From: Limimaricola sp027213785
GTDB taxonomy: Bacteria; Pseudomonadota; Alphaproteobacteria; Rhodobacterales; Rhodobacteraceae
DNA: 64,000 bases
Direction of reading: 5' to 3'
NCBI RefSeq assembly: GCF_050847355.1
Contig: NZ_CP193755.1
Coordinates: 1,736,001-1,800,000 of the forward strand
Shown: in pieces, positions 51,478 to 59,366 of the stretch
Position numbering within the stretch: position 1 is the stretch's first letter
Layout of the letters: every line of letters starts with the position of its first letter
Notes under the pieces: generated by a model
What the model saw: the letters and a program-made list of their open reading frames with translations, nothing else
Database searches by the model: none
What the model was told of the DNA's origin: nothing
Made by a program: the position numbers and the translations under genes

Positions 51478-52173
51478 ATGAATGTGGACCGGCCGGTTCC
51501 GGAACAGGCGGGGCTTCTCGCCCGGCCCGCGCTCGCGGTGCAGGTGGCCGACGCGCTGCGCAACCTGATCCTCGAAGGCGAGCTGAAGGGCGGCGAGAAG
51601 ATCCGCGAGATCGAACTGACCGAGCGCTTCGGCGTGTCGCGCACGCCGCTGCGCGAGGCGATGAAGATCCTCGCCGCCGAGGGGCTGATCGATCTGATCC
51701 CGAACCGCGGCGCCACCGTGGCGCGGCGCTCCGACGCGGAGCTCGCCGACGCCTTTCCCGTGCTTGCCGCGCTCGAGGGGATCGCCGGGACGCAGGCCGC
51801 CGAGCGCGCCACCGACGCCGAGATCGCCGAGATCGGGCGGCTCACCGCGCGGCTGCGCGCCGCGGTGGAGGCCGGTGACCGGCCCGGCTATTTCGAGATC
51901 AACCAGCAGATCCACGCGGCGATCCTCGCGGCGAGCCGCAACGAGGTGCTGGCGCGCACCCATGCCACCGTGGCCGGGCAGATCCATCGCGCCCGCTACC
52001 AGGCCAACCTGACGCGAAGCCGCTGGGAAAAGGCCATGGCCGAGCACGAGCGGATCGCCGAGGCCCTCGCCACACGCGACGCGGCGACGCTGGGGCCGCT
52101 GCTGCGCGACCACATGATGGCCAAGCTCACCGCGATACTGGGCGCCCGCCGCGACAAGACCGCGACCGACTGA
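51478..52173 (+). CDS. GntR-family (FCD type) transcriptional regulator
   Basis: A 231-residue regulator. The winged helix at residues 20-90 has GGEKIREIELTERFGVSRTPLREAMKIL and LIDLIPNRGATVA; the FCD-type effector domain has FEINQQIHAAILAASRNEVL and EHERIAEALATRDA with the metal/ligand His residues. It follows the dehydrogenase by 10 bp, in the same operon, with AGGAGAA before ATG 51478. It most likely binds the palindrome at 48499-48513 and controls both operons in response to the imported acid. Confidence 0.93.
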   Translation: MNVDRPVPEQAGLLARPALAVQVADALRNLILEGELKGGEKIREIELTERFGVSRTPLREAMKILAAEGLIDLIPNRGATVARRSDAELADAFPVLAALEGIAGTQAAERATDAEIAEIGRLTARLRAAVEAGDRPGYFEINQQIHAAILAASRNEVLARTHATVAGQIHRARYQANLTRSRWEKAMAEHERIAEALATRDAATLGPLLRDHMMAKLTAILGARRDKTATD

Positions 52174-52251
52174 CCCGCGCCGACCCTCGATCGCAGCATC
52201 ATGCGGGCCTTGCGCTGCACGATGCCCCCGACCCCGGCCGATCCCGCATGA

Positions 52252-53031
52252 TCAGGTCTTCGCGTCGCGGGCCGACTGGATCTGCTCGGCGCGGAGGTAG
52301 TGATCCCTGAGCGCGAGATCGGCGGCCGCTTCGGCGTCGATGACGACCCGGACGCGCGGATGCATCTGCAGGATCGAGGCCGGGCACATGGCCGTGACCG
52401 GGCCCTCGGCCATCGCGCGGACCGCCGCGGCCTTGCGGGCGCCGGTGGCGAGCACGACGATGCTTCGGGCCTCGCAGATCGTGGCGATGCCCATGGTCAC
52501 GGCGGTTTCCGGCACGGTCTCGCCCGGGCCGAAGAACCGCCGGTTCGCCTCGACCGTGTCGTGGCTCAGCAGCTTTTCGCGGGTCCGCGATCCGAGCGAA
52601 CTGCCCGGCTCGTTGAAGCCGATATGACCGTTCTCTCCCAGCCCCAGAAGCTGCAGATCGACCGGACCGCGCCGCGCGATCTCGGCCTCGAAGGCGCGCG
52701 CCGCCTCGGCGGGGACGCCGCGGCCGGACGGCACGAAACAGGAGGTTTCGGCGATGTCGACATGGGCGAACAGGCGCTCGCGCATGTAGCGGCTGTAGCT
52801 CTGCGGATGCTCCGGGCCCAGCCCGACATATTCGTCGAGGTTGAATGTGGTGGCCTCGGCAAAGCTCAGACCGGCACGGTGACGGGCGATGAGACCCTCG
52901 TAGACCGGCTCCATCGTGCCGCCCGTGGCGAGGCCGAGAACGCTGCGCGGGTTCTCCCGCAACTGACCCGCGATCAACTCGGTCACGTGGCGCGCCGCAT
53001 CATCGGCGGTCGGAAGGATGACGACCCGCAT
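52252..53031 (-). CDS. nagB: Glucosamine-6-phosphate deaminase
   Basis: Turns glucosamine 6-phosphate into fructose 6-phosphate and ammonia. The 259 residues have LGLATGGTMEPVYEGLI, the catalytic region FNLDEYVGLGPEHPQSY, LLGLGENGHIGFNEPGSS and the end MHPRVRVVID. It is transcribed away from the ROK kinase and nagA genes, which complete the pathway, across a 738-bp gap. Confidence 0.95.
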   Translation of the reverse strand: MRVVILPTADDAARHVTELIAGQLRENPRSVLGLATGGTMEPVYEGLIARHRAGLSFAEATTFNLDEYVGLGPEHPQSYSRYMRERLFAHVDIAETSCFVPSGRGVPAEAARAFEAEIARRGPVDLQLLGLGENGHIGFNEPGSSLGSRTREKLLSHDTVEANRRFFGPGETVPETAVTMGIATICEARSIVVLATGARKAAAVRAMAEGPVTAMCPASILQMHPRVRVVIDAEAAADLALRDHYLRAEQIQSARDAKT

Positions 53032-53769
53032 GGCCCTAGACCGCTGCCCTGAGCACGTGCGCGCCGGGATGGCGGCGCGGAGCAGGTTTTGCCGAACCCG
53101 AGCCGCTTTGCCCCCGCCCGGCCCGAACGGCGGATGGTTCGCTCGCCCGAACGTCACGGAGGACGTCGGCGTGGGACCGGAAGATCGAAATCTCTGGGAC
53201 GCCGTGCTCGTGGGCCACCACGCCGCGCCCATTTCCGCAGCCCGGGATCAGCGAAGCCTCTGCAAACGCTCCGGGCAATCGGCCCGGGCTGGGCGCGGCG
53301 ATCCCGGCCCTCGTCACGTGCCCCGCTTCGGCGGAGCCATTGATACCATTGTCCGATACGGGTTGAGGATGCATCCGAAACCGACCGAGATGTTGTCCCA
53401 TCGCAGGCTGTTACGAAGCCACATACGATGCAAGGTGATTTGTCCGCCCATGTCTAATATGACATCGCAGTGTATCGAGAGATTGGAACGCCGGGTCATG
53501 GCCCGAACCACGACGGATGCGCGAATGAAACGAGTCGATAGCCGTTTCGGCATTGAACTGACGGGGGCGGAAGCGTGCGTCGCCCGCGTGCCGACACGTG
53601 TGAAAAGGCCGGTCGGGGCGGTGCCCTCGAACGAGATCGCCGCTTGGGCCAGGACGCCGGTTGCCGCGTCGCTCCCGAACCGGCCGGAACGTTCCTCTGT
53701 CGGGCATGACTTGTCGGACGCCTCGTTCGCGGCAAACCGCTCTCCGGGCCTGCGCGAAGGGCGGTCGAC
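53032..53769. other. 738-bp divergent gap between nagB and the ROK kinase gene
   Basis: No gene is recognised although open frames exist on both strands. The stretch 53330-53560 is lower in GC. CCATTG occurs twice 9 bp apart at about 53336-53351, around ATA, a possible operator half-site pair. A regulator gene would be expected here in an amino-sugar locus; none can be read, so this may be a decayed gene or only promoters. Confidence 0.4.
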
Positions 53770-54669
53770 ATGGGCGCGTTGAGCTGCGGCGGCATCGATC
53801 TCGGCGGGACCAAGATCGAGGCCCGCCTGTTCGAGGGGCCCGAGGCCAGCACCACCGAGATGCGCCGCATCCCGACGCCGCGCCGGAGCTATGCCGCCAT
53901 GCTCGACGCGCTGGAGGAGCAGATCCGCTGGCTTTCCGAGATGGCCGAGCGTCCCGACCTGCCGATCGGCATCGCCGTGCCGGGGATCATCGACCCGCAA
54001 GGCGGCCGCATCTTCGCCGCCAACATCCCCGCCACCGGCCATTCGGTGCGCGACGACCTGCAGAGACGCCTTGGCCGAGCGTTTCCGGTGGTCAACGACT
54101 GCATGGCCTTCGCCCTGTCGGAGGCACGCGGCGGCGCCGGTGAAGGCCATGGCACGGTGATGGGTCTGATCCTCGGCACCGGCGTGGGCGGCGGCATCTG
54201 CGTCGATGGCGTGCCGGGTCGTCGCCATGGCGGCCTCGCGGTCGAGCTGGGCCATATCGGTCTCCCGGCCAGCGCCGCCGCGCGCCACGGCCTGACGCTC
54301 AGGCGCTGCGGCTGCGGCCGGATGGGTTGTCTGGAAACCGCCGTCTCCGGCACCGGCCTCGCCAATATCGCAGAGGACATGCTGGGCACCCGCATGAGCG
54401 GCGAGGAGCTGGTCCGACATGGCGAAAGCGGGGTTCTCGACGTCTGGGCCGACATCGCCGGGGAATGCCTGCTGACGATCCAGCTCATGCTCGCGCCGGA
54501 CTGCATCGTCCTGGGGGGCGGCCTGTCCAACCTGCCCGAGGTGGTACCGCGACTGGAGCGGAGCCTGCAGCACCACGCGCTCGACAACATGACACCCACA
54601 AGGCTCTTGCGGGCCCGACACGGCGACAGCTCGGGCACCCGCGGAGCCGCATTGCTGGCGAGAAGATGA
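53770..54669 (+). CDS. ROK-family N-acetylglucosamine kinase
   Basis: A 299-residue sugar kinase. It has the phosphate motif GIDLGGTKIEARLFEG, the catalytic Asp in VVNDCMAFALSEA, LGTGVGGGICVDG, ELGHIGLP and the zinc motif CGCGRMGCLET, which together define ROK kinases. Between nagB and nagA the substrate is most likely N-acetylglucosamine (NagK role). There is no helix-turn-helix, so it is an enzyme and not a ROK repressor. GAAGGGCGG precedes ATG 53770. Confidence 0.9.
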   Translation: MGALSCGGIDLGGTKIEARLFEGPEASTTEMRRIPTPRRSYAAMLDALEEQIRWLSEMAERPDLPIGIAVPGIIDPQGGRIFAANIPATGHSVRDDLQRRLGRAFPVVNDCMAFALSEARGGAGEGHGTVMGLILGTGVGGGICVDGVPGRRHGGLAVELGHIGLPASAAARHGLTLRRCGCGRMGCLETAVSGTGLANIAEDMLGTRMSGEELVRHGESGVLDVWADIAGECLLTIQLMLAPDCIVLGGGLSNLPEVVPRLERSLQHHALDNMTPTRLLRARHGDSSGTRGAALLARR

Positions 54670-54841
54670 GCCGACGGATCAAGAGCACCATCCATGCCGA
54701 CCGGACCGGGCGGGGCGCCGCCCTGCCCGCCATCCGACAGGCCCAACCCGCCCTGCCCACCGCGTCGCGGGCCCGTGCCGGGGCGACCATCAACGCGCAT
54801 GGGCAGCAGAGCCCCGTGCCCGGCCTCGACGGGACGCCGCG

Positions 54842-55933
54842 ATGCTGATTTCCGTGAAAGCCCTGTGGCGGGACGGACGCCTGCTCCAGGACATGGCGCT
54901 CGACGTCCGAGCGGGCCGGATCGACGCCATCCGTCCCCTGGGCGGCGACACGGCGGATACCGAGGTGGCGCTGGCCTCGCCCCTGCTATGCGACCTGCAG
55001 GTCAATGGCAGCGGCGGCGTCATGGTCAACGGCACCCCGACCCCCGACGCGCTGCGGACCATCGCGGCGGCGCAGCGGCGCTGCGGCACCGGCGCCATCC
55101 TGCCCACCGTCATCACCGACACGGCGGAGGTCATGGAGGCGGCCGGGGAAGCCGCGCTGGCCGTGTTCGGCGAGGACGGCATCGTCGGGCTGCATATCGA
55201 GGGGCCGCATATCGCCCCGGCGCGACGCGGCACCCACAAGGAGGGCTACATCCGCCCCCTCGACGCGCGCAGCGTGGCCCTGGTCGAACGGCTGCGCGCG
55301 GCCGGAATACCGGTGATGATCACCCTCGCCCCGGAGCTCGCGCCACCCGACCTCTTCGCCCGGCTCGTCGATTGCGGCGCGGTGGTCTCGGCCGGTCACA
55401 CCATGGCCACCGCCCAGGAAACCCGCGACGCGCTGGCGCGGGGTCTGTCGTGTTTCACGCATCTCTTCAACGCGATGCCACCGATGACCTCGCGCGCGCC
55501 CGGCGTGCTGGGGGCTGCCCTGAACTCGGAAGCCCATGCCGGGATCATCGTCGACGGCATTCATGTCAGCTGGGACATGCTGCGCATCGCGCTGCGGGCC
55601 CGCCCGAGGCCCGGGCTGACCTTCGCCGTCTCGGACGCGATGGCCACGGTGGGCGGTCCGGATCATTTCGAGCTCTACGGCCAGAGGATCGCCGTGCGCG
55701 ACGGCATGCTCGTCAACGCCGAAGGCGCCCTCGCCGGGGCGCATATCGACCTGCGCCAGAGCCTGGCCAACCTCGTGACCGAGGTCGGCCTGCCGCTCGC
55801 CGAGGCGCTGCCCATGGTCTGCGACATCCCGCGCCGGGTGATGGGCCTGAGGCCCGCCCGTCTCGACGAAGGCAGCGCCATCGCCGATGCGCTGCTTCTG
55901 GACGAGGGTTTCGCGCGGATGGAACTGGCATGA
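54842..55933 (+). CDS. nagA: N-acetylglucosamine-6-phosphate deacetylase
   Basis: Removes acetate from N-acetylglucosamine 6-phosphate before NagB. The 363 residues have the metal-site LHIEGPHIAPARRGTHKE, SAGHTMATAQ, THLFNAMPPMTSRAPG and the catalytic Asp in FAVSDAMATVGG. It follows the kinase by 172 bp in which no gene is seen. Together nagB, the kinase and nagA convert N-acetylglucosamine to fructose 6-phosphate. Confidence 0.95.
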   Translation: MLISVKALWRDGRLLQDMALDVRAGRIDAIRPLGGDTADTEVALASPLLCDLQVNGSGGVMVNGTPTPDALRTIAAAQRRCGTGAILPTVITDTAEVMEAAGEAALAVFGEDGIVGLHIEGPHIAPARRGTHKEGYIRPLDARSVALVERLRAAGIPVMITLAPELAPPDLFARLVDCGAVVSAGHTMATAQETRDALARGLSCFTHLFNAMPPMTSRAPGVLGAALNSEAHAGIIVDGIHVSWDMLRIALRARPRPGLTFAVSDAMATVGGPDHFELYGQRIAVRDGMLVNAEGALAGAHIDLRQSLANLVTEVGLPLAEALPMVCDIPRRVMGLRPARLDEGSAIADALLLDEGFARMELA

Positions 55934-56316
55934 AGCCCGAACGCGAGACGATCGATCCGAACGGGAAGCGGTCGAACACTACCTGATCGACATCCGCCGA
56001 GAGTTCGAACTGCGGAGTTGCACCGAAACCACCACGCGTAACGGCAATATTCCGAGTGGACCGCTCTCCTCCGTTCAGGGCGCGGCTGCTCCGCCTCCGG
56101 CCGGTGGCATCGCCCCGCCCGATCGCCATGGCAGAATGCCGCCCAACACCGAAACCGGGGGACGCCGAGCTTGCTCGAAAACCGGGCTGGCGCTATCGTT
56201 GAGCAATTCGACGACCGCGTTGCCCACTGGTTTACCGGCTGCAGGCTGTGCCGCATGTCTCGAAGCTAGCGCGTCCGAAGGCAATCTGGTCCTCCAAGCG
56301 GTACTGGGGTTGCCTT
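55934..56316. other. Intergenic region before the multihaem cytochrome gene
   Basis: 383 bp with no recognised gene, tRNA or clear terminator. An 18-codon frame starting at the nagA stop (ATGA) ends at 55985 and looks incidental. The region must hold the cytochrome promoter, but no convincing -35/-10 pair was found. Confidence 0.4.
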
Positions 56317-59184
56317 ATGTGTTACCCAGATGGCGCAAGCTCAGTGGGCGTCCAGGGAAAGCCCCACGGCTCCCGGGTGACGACCGCCTTGGCATGGGGC
56401 CTCCGCGTCCTGATCCTGCTGTGTCTCGTCGTTCTGGGGCCCGCCCTGCGCGCGCAGGAATCGGGGGGCATCGCCGGCGAATTCTCGGATTTCGATCACG
56501 GCGCGACCGGGTTTCCGCTGGAGGGCGTCCATGGGGAGGTGACCTGCGAAAGCTGTCATCTGGACGGCGTCCTGACTGGGACACCGGAAACCTGCGTCGG
56601 CTGCCACGACAATGGCATCGCGGCGGGCAAGCCGGAATCCCACCCTCCCTCCTCGGACAGTTGCGGCCAATGCCACACCGCCCAGAACTGGAAGCCCTTC
56701 GCCTTCGACCACGCTTTCGTGGAAGGCGCCTGCGTCGAATGCCACGATGGCGGGACGGCGTCCGGCAAACCGGCGGACCATATCGCGAGCACCGACAGCT
56801 GCGACGCGTGTCACGTCACCAGCGACTGGACCGATGTCCGCGTCGACCACGCCGCCGTGCGCGGCACCTGCGTCAGCTGCCACGACGGCGTGACGGCGAC
56901 CGGAAGGTCCGAGACCCATCTTCCGACCACGGATACCTGCGACGACTGCCACGTCGTCACCGACTGGACCGATGTCCGCTTCGACCACGCCTCGGTCAGC
57001 GGCGCCTGCGCCAGCTGCCACAACGGCAGCACCGCCACCGGCAAGCCCGGCAACCACATCCCGAGCTCCAATACCTGCGACGACTGCCACGTCGTCACCG
57101 ACTGGACCGACGTCCGCTTCGACCACGCCTCGGTCAGCGGCGCCTGCGCCAGCTGCCACAACGGCAGCACCGCCACCGGCAAGCCCGGCAACCACATCCC
57201 CAGCTCCAATACCTGCGACGACTGCCACGTCGTCACCGACTGGACCGATGTCCGCTTCGACCACGCCTCGGTCAGCGGCGCCTGCGCCAGCTGCCACAAC
57301 GGCAGCACCGCCACCGGCAAGCCCGGCAACCATATCCCGAGCTCCAATACCTGCGACGACTGCCACGTCGTCACCGACTGGACCGATGTGCGCTTCGACC
57401 ACGCCTCGGTCAGCGGCGCCTGCGCCAGTTGCCACAACGGCAGCACCGCCACCGGCAAGCCCGGCAACCACATCCCCAGCTCCAATACCTGCGACGACTG
57501 CCACGTCGTCACCGACTGGACCGATGTCCGCTTCGACCACGCCTCGGTCAGCGGCGCCTGCGCCAGCTGCCACAACGGCAGCACCGCCACCGGCAAGCCC
57601 GGCAACCATATCCCGAGCTCCAATACCTGCGACGACTGCCACGTCGTCACCGACTGGACCGATGTGCGCTTCGACCACGCCTCGGTCAGCGGCGCCTGCG
57701 CCAGTTGCCACAACGGCAGCACCGCCACCGGCAAGCCCGGCAACCACATCCCGAGCTCCAACAGCTGCGACGACTGCCACGTCGTCACCGACTGGACCGA
57801 CGTCCGCTTCGACCACGCCTCGGTCAGCGGCGCCTGCGCCAGCTGCCACAACGGCAGCACCGCCACCGGCAAGCCCGGCAACCACATCCCCAGCTCCAAC
57901 AGCTGCGACGACTGCCACGTCGTCACCGACTGGACCGACGTCCGCTTCGACCACGCCTCGGTCAGCGGCGCCTGCGCCAGCTGCCACAACGGCAGCACCG
58001 CCACCGGCAAGCCCGGCAACCACATCCCCAGCTCCAACAGCTGCGACGACTGCCACGTCGTCACCGACTGGACCGATGTCCGCTTCGACCACGCCTCGGT
58101 CAGCGGCGCCTGCGCCAGCTGCCACAACGGCAGCACCGCCACCGGCAAGCCCGGCAACCACATCCCCAGCTCCAATACCTGCGACGACTGCCACGTCGTC
58201 ACCGACTGGACCGACGTCCGCTTCGACCACGCCTCGGTCAGCGGCGCCTGCGCCAGCTGTCACAACGGCAGCACCGCCACCGGCAAGCCCGGCAACCACA
58301 TCCCCAGCTCCAATAGCTGCGACGACTGCCACGTCGTTACCGACTGGACCGATGTCCGCTTCGACCACGCCTCGGTCAGCGGCGCCTGCGCCAGCTGCCA
58401 CAACGGCAGCACCGCCACCGGCAAGCCCGGCAACCACATCCCCAGCTCCAATACCTGCGACGACTGCCACGTCGTCACCGACTGGACCGACGTCCGCTTC
58501 GACCACGCCTCGGTCAGCGGCGCCTGCGCCAGCTGTCACAACGGCAGCACCGCCACCGGCAAGCCCGGCAACCACATCCCCAGCTCCAATAGCTGCGACG
58601 ACTGCCACGTCGTTACCGACTGGACCGATGTCCGCTTCGACCACGCCTCGGTCAGCGGCGCCTGCGCCAGCTGCCACAACGGCAGCACCGCCACCGGCAA
58701 GCCCGGCAACCACATCCCCAGCTCCAATACCTGCGACGACTGCCACGTCGTCACCGACTGGACCGACGTCCGCTTCGACCACGCCTCGGTCAGCGGCGCC
58801 TGCGCCAGCTGTCACAACGGCAGCACCGCCACCGGCAAGCCCGGCAACCACATCCCCAGCTCCAATAGCTGCGACGACTGCCATGTCGTCACCGACTGGA
58901 CCGACGTGCGCTTCGACCACGCCTCGGTCAGCGGCGCCTGCGCCAGCTGCCACAACGGCAGCACCGCCACCGGCAAGCCCGGCAACCACATCCCGAGCAG
59001 CAATCTTTGCGAGGATTGTCACCAGACCACCGAATGGTCGGAGGTGCGGGTCAACCACGACTCGGTCGCCGGCGCCTGCGTCACCTGCCACAATGGCAGC
59101 TTCGCCGAGGGCAAACCCAGCGACCATCCGCAGTCCTCGAATGCCTGCGACGATTGCCACGACACCCGCGAATGGGATGATTGA
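56317..59184 (+). CDS. Secreted 39-haem c-type cytochrome built of near-identical repeats
   Basis: About 955 residues. A signal peptide (AWGLRVLILLCLVVLGPALRAQ) precedes 39 CxxCH haem-attachment motifs: six in divergent N-terminal units, thirty in fifteen nearly identical 46-residue units, three at the end. Each unit has CDDCH and CASCH plus two further histidines (FDHAS, GNHIP), matching two haems with bis-His ligation. This gives one haem per about 23 residues. Periplasmic or extracellular electron transfer is the expected role, and the length suggests a wire. The start is uncertain: ATG 56248, ATG 56317 and GTG 56377 are possible; the signal peptide fits the later ones. Confidence 0.92.
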   Translation: MCYPDGASSVGVQGKPHGSRVTTALAWGLRVLILLCLVVLGPALRAQESGGIAGEFSDFDHGATGFPLEGVHGEVTCESCHLDGVLTGTPETCVGCHDNGIAAGKPESHPPSSDSCGQCHTAQNWKPFAFDHAFVEGACVECHDGGTASGKPADHIASTDSCDACHVTSDWTDVRVDHAAVRGTCVSCHDGVTATGRSETHLPTTDTCDDCHVVTDWTDVRFDHASVSGACASCHNGSTATGKPGNHIPSSNTCDDCHVVTDWTDVRFDHASVSGACASCHNGSTATGKPGNHIPSSNTCDDCHVVTDWTDVRFDHASVSGACASCHNGSTATGKPGNHIPSSNTCDDCHVVTDWTDVRFDHASVSGACASCHNGSTATGKPGNHIPSSNTCDDCHVVTDWTDVRFDHASVSGACASCHNGSTATGKPGNHIPSSNTCDDCHVVTDWTDVRFDHASVSGACASCHNGSTATGKPGNHIPSSNSCDDCHVVTDWTDVRFDHASVSGACASCHNGSTATGKPGNHIPSSNSCDDCHVVTDWTDVRFDHASVSGACASCHNGSTATGKPGNHIPSSNSCDDCHVVTDWTDVRFDHASVSGACASCHNGSTATGKPGNHIPSSNTCDDCHVVTDWTDVRFDHASVSGACASCHNGSTATGKPGNHIPSSNSCDDCHVVTDWTDVRFDHASVSGACASCHNGSTATGKPGNHIPSSNTCDDCHVVTDWTDVRFDHASVSGACASCHNGSTATGKPGNHIPSSNSCDDCHVVTDWTDVRFDHASVSGACASCHNGSTATGKPGNHIPSSNTCDDCHVVTDWTDVRFDHASVSGACASCHNGSTATGKPGNHIPSSNSCDDCHVVTDWTDVRFDHASVSGACASCHNGSTATGKPGNHIPSSNLCEDCHQTTEWSEVRVNHDSVAGACVTCHNGSFAEGKPSDHPQSSNACDDCHDTREWDD
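56938..59007 (+). repeat. Fifteen tandem 138-bp coding repeats
   Basis: Units begin at 56938 and every 138 bp after that; the sixteenth position (59008) is diverged. Units differ at only a few, mostly silent, sites (GAT/GAC, CCG/CCC, AGC/AGT, TGC/TGT, GTC/GTT, ACC/AGC). Alternating variants show 276-bp two-unit blocks: units 3-4 are repeated as 5-6, and 10-11 as 12-13 and partly 14. The array grew by recent duplication of pairs and is kept uniform. Confidence 0.97.
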
Positions 59185-59366
59185 TGCGGCGGACCTGCGA
59201 TCCGCTCCGTCCGTCACGGACAGGATTGCCCCCCACCTGTCGACCCTTCCGCTAGCGGCTCTCTCAGACGGCCCGACCCCGGGCGGCCACGCGGAAAATG
59301 GCCCAGCCTCCGGCTTTCGGTTCATTGACAGCTTTCCCTGAACCCCGAAGCTGAGAGAGACTGCGA

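Noticed and set aside
53770..54669. ROK-family repressor
   Set aside because: No N-terminal helix-turn-helix; the protein starts at the kinase phosphate motif and is the length of a sugar kinase.
55887..58316. An 809-codon plus-strand frame beginning inside nagA and running through the cytochrome repeats
   Set aside because: It is a +1-type shadow made of Arg/Leu/Pro repeats, kept open only by the repeat structure.
56938..59007. CRISPR-like array
   Set aside because: Units are 138 bp, directly joined without spacers, and encode a protein in phase.
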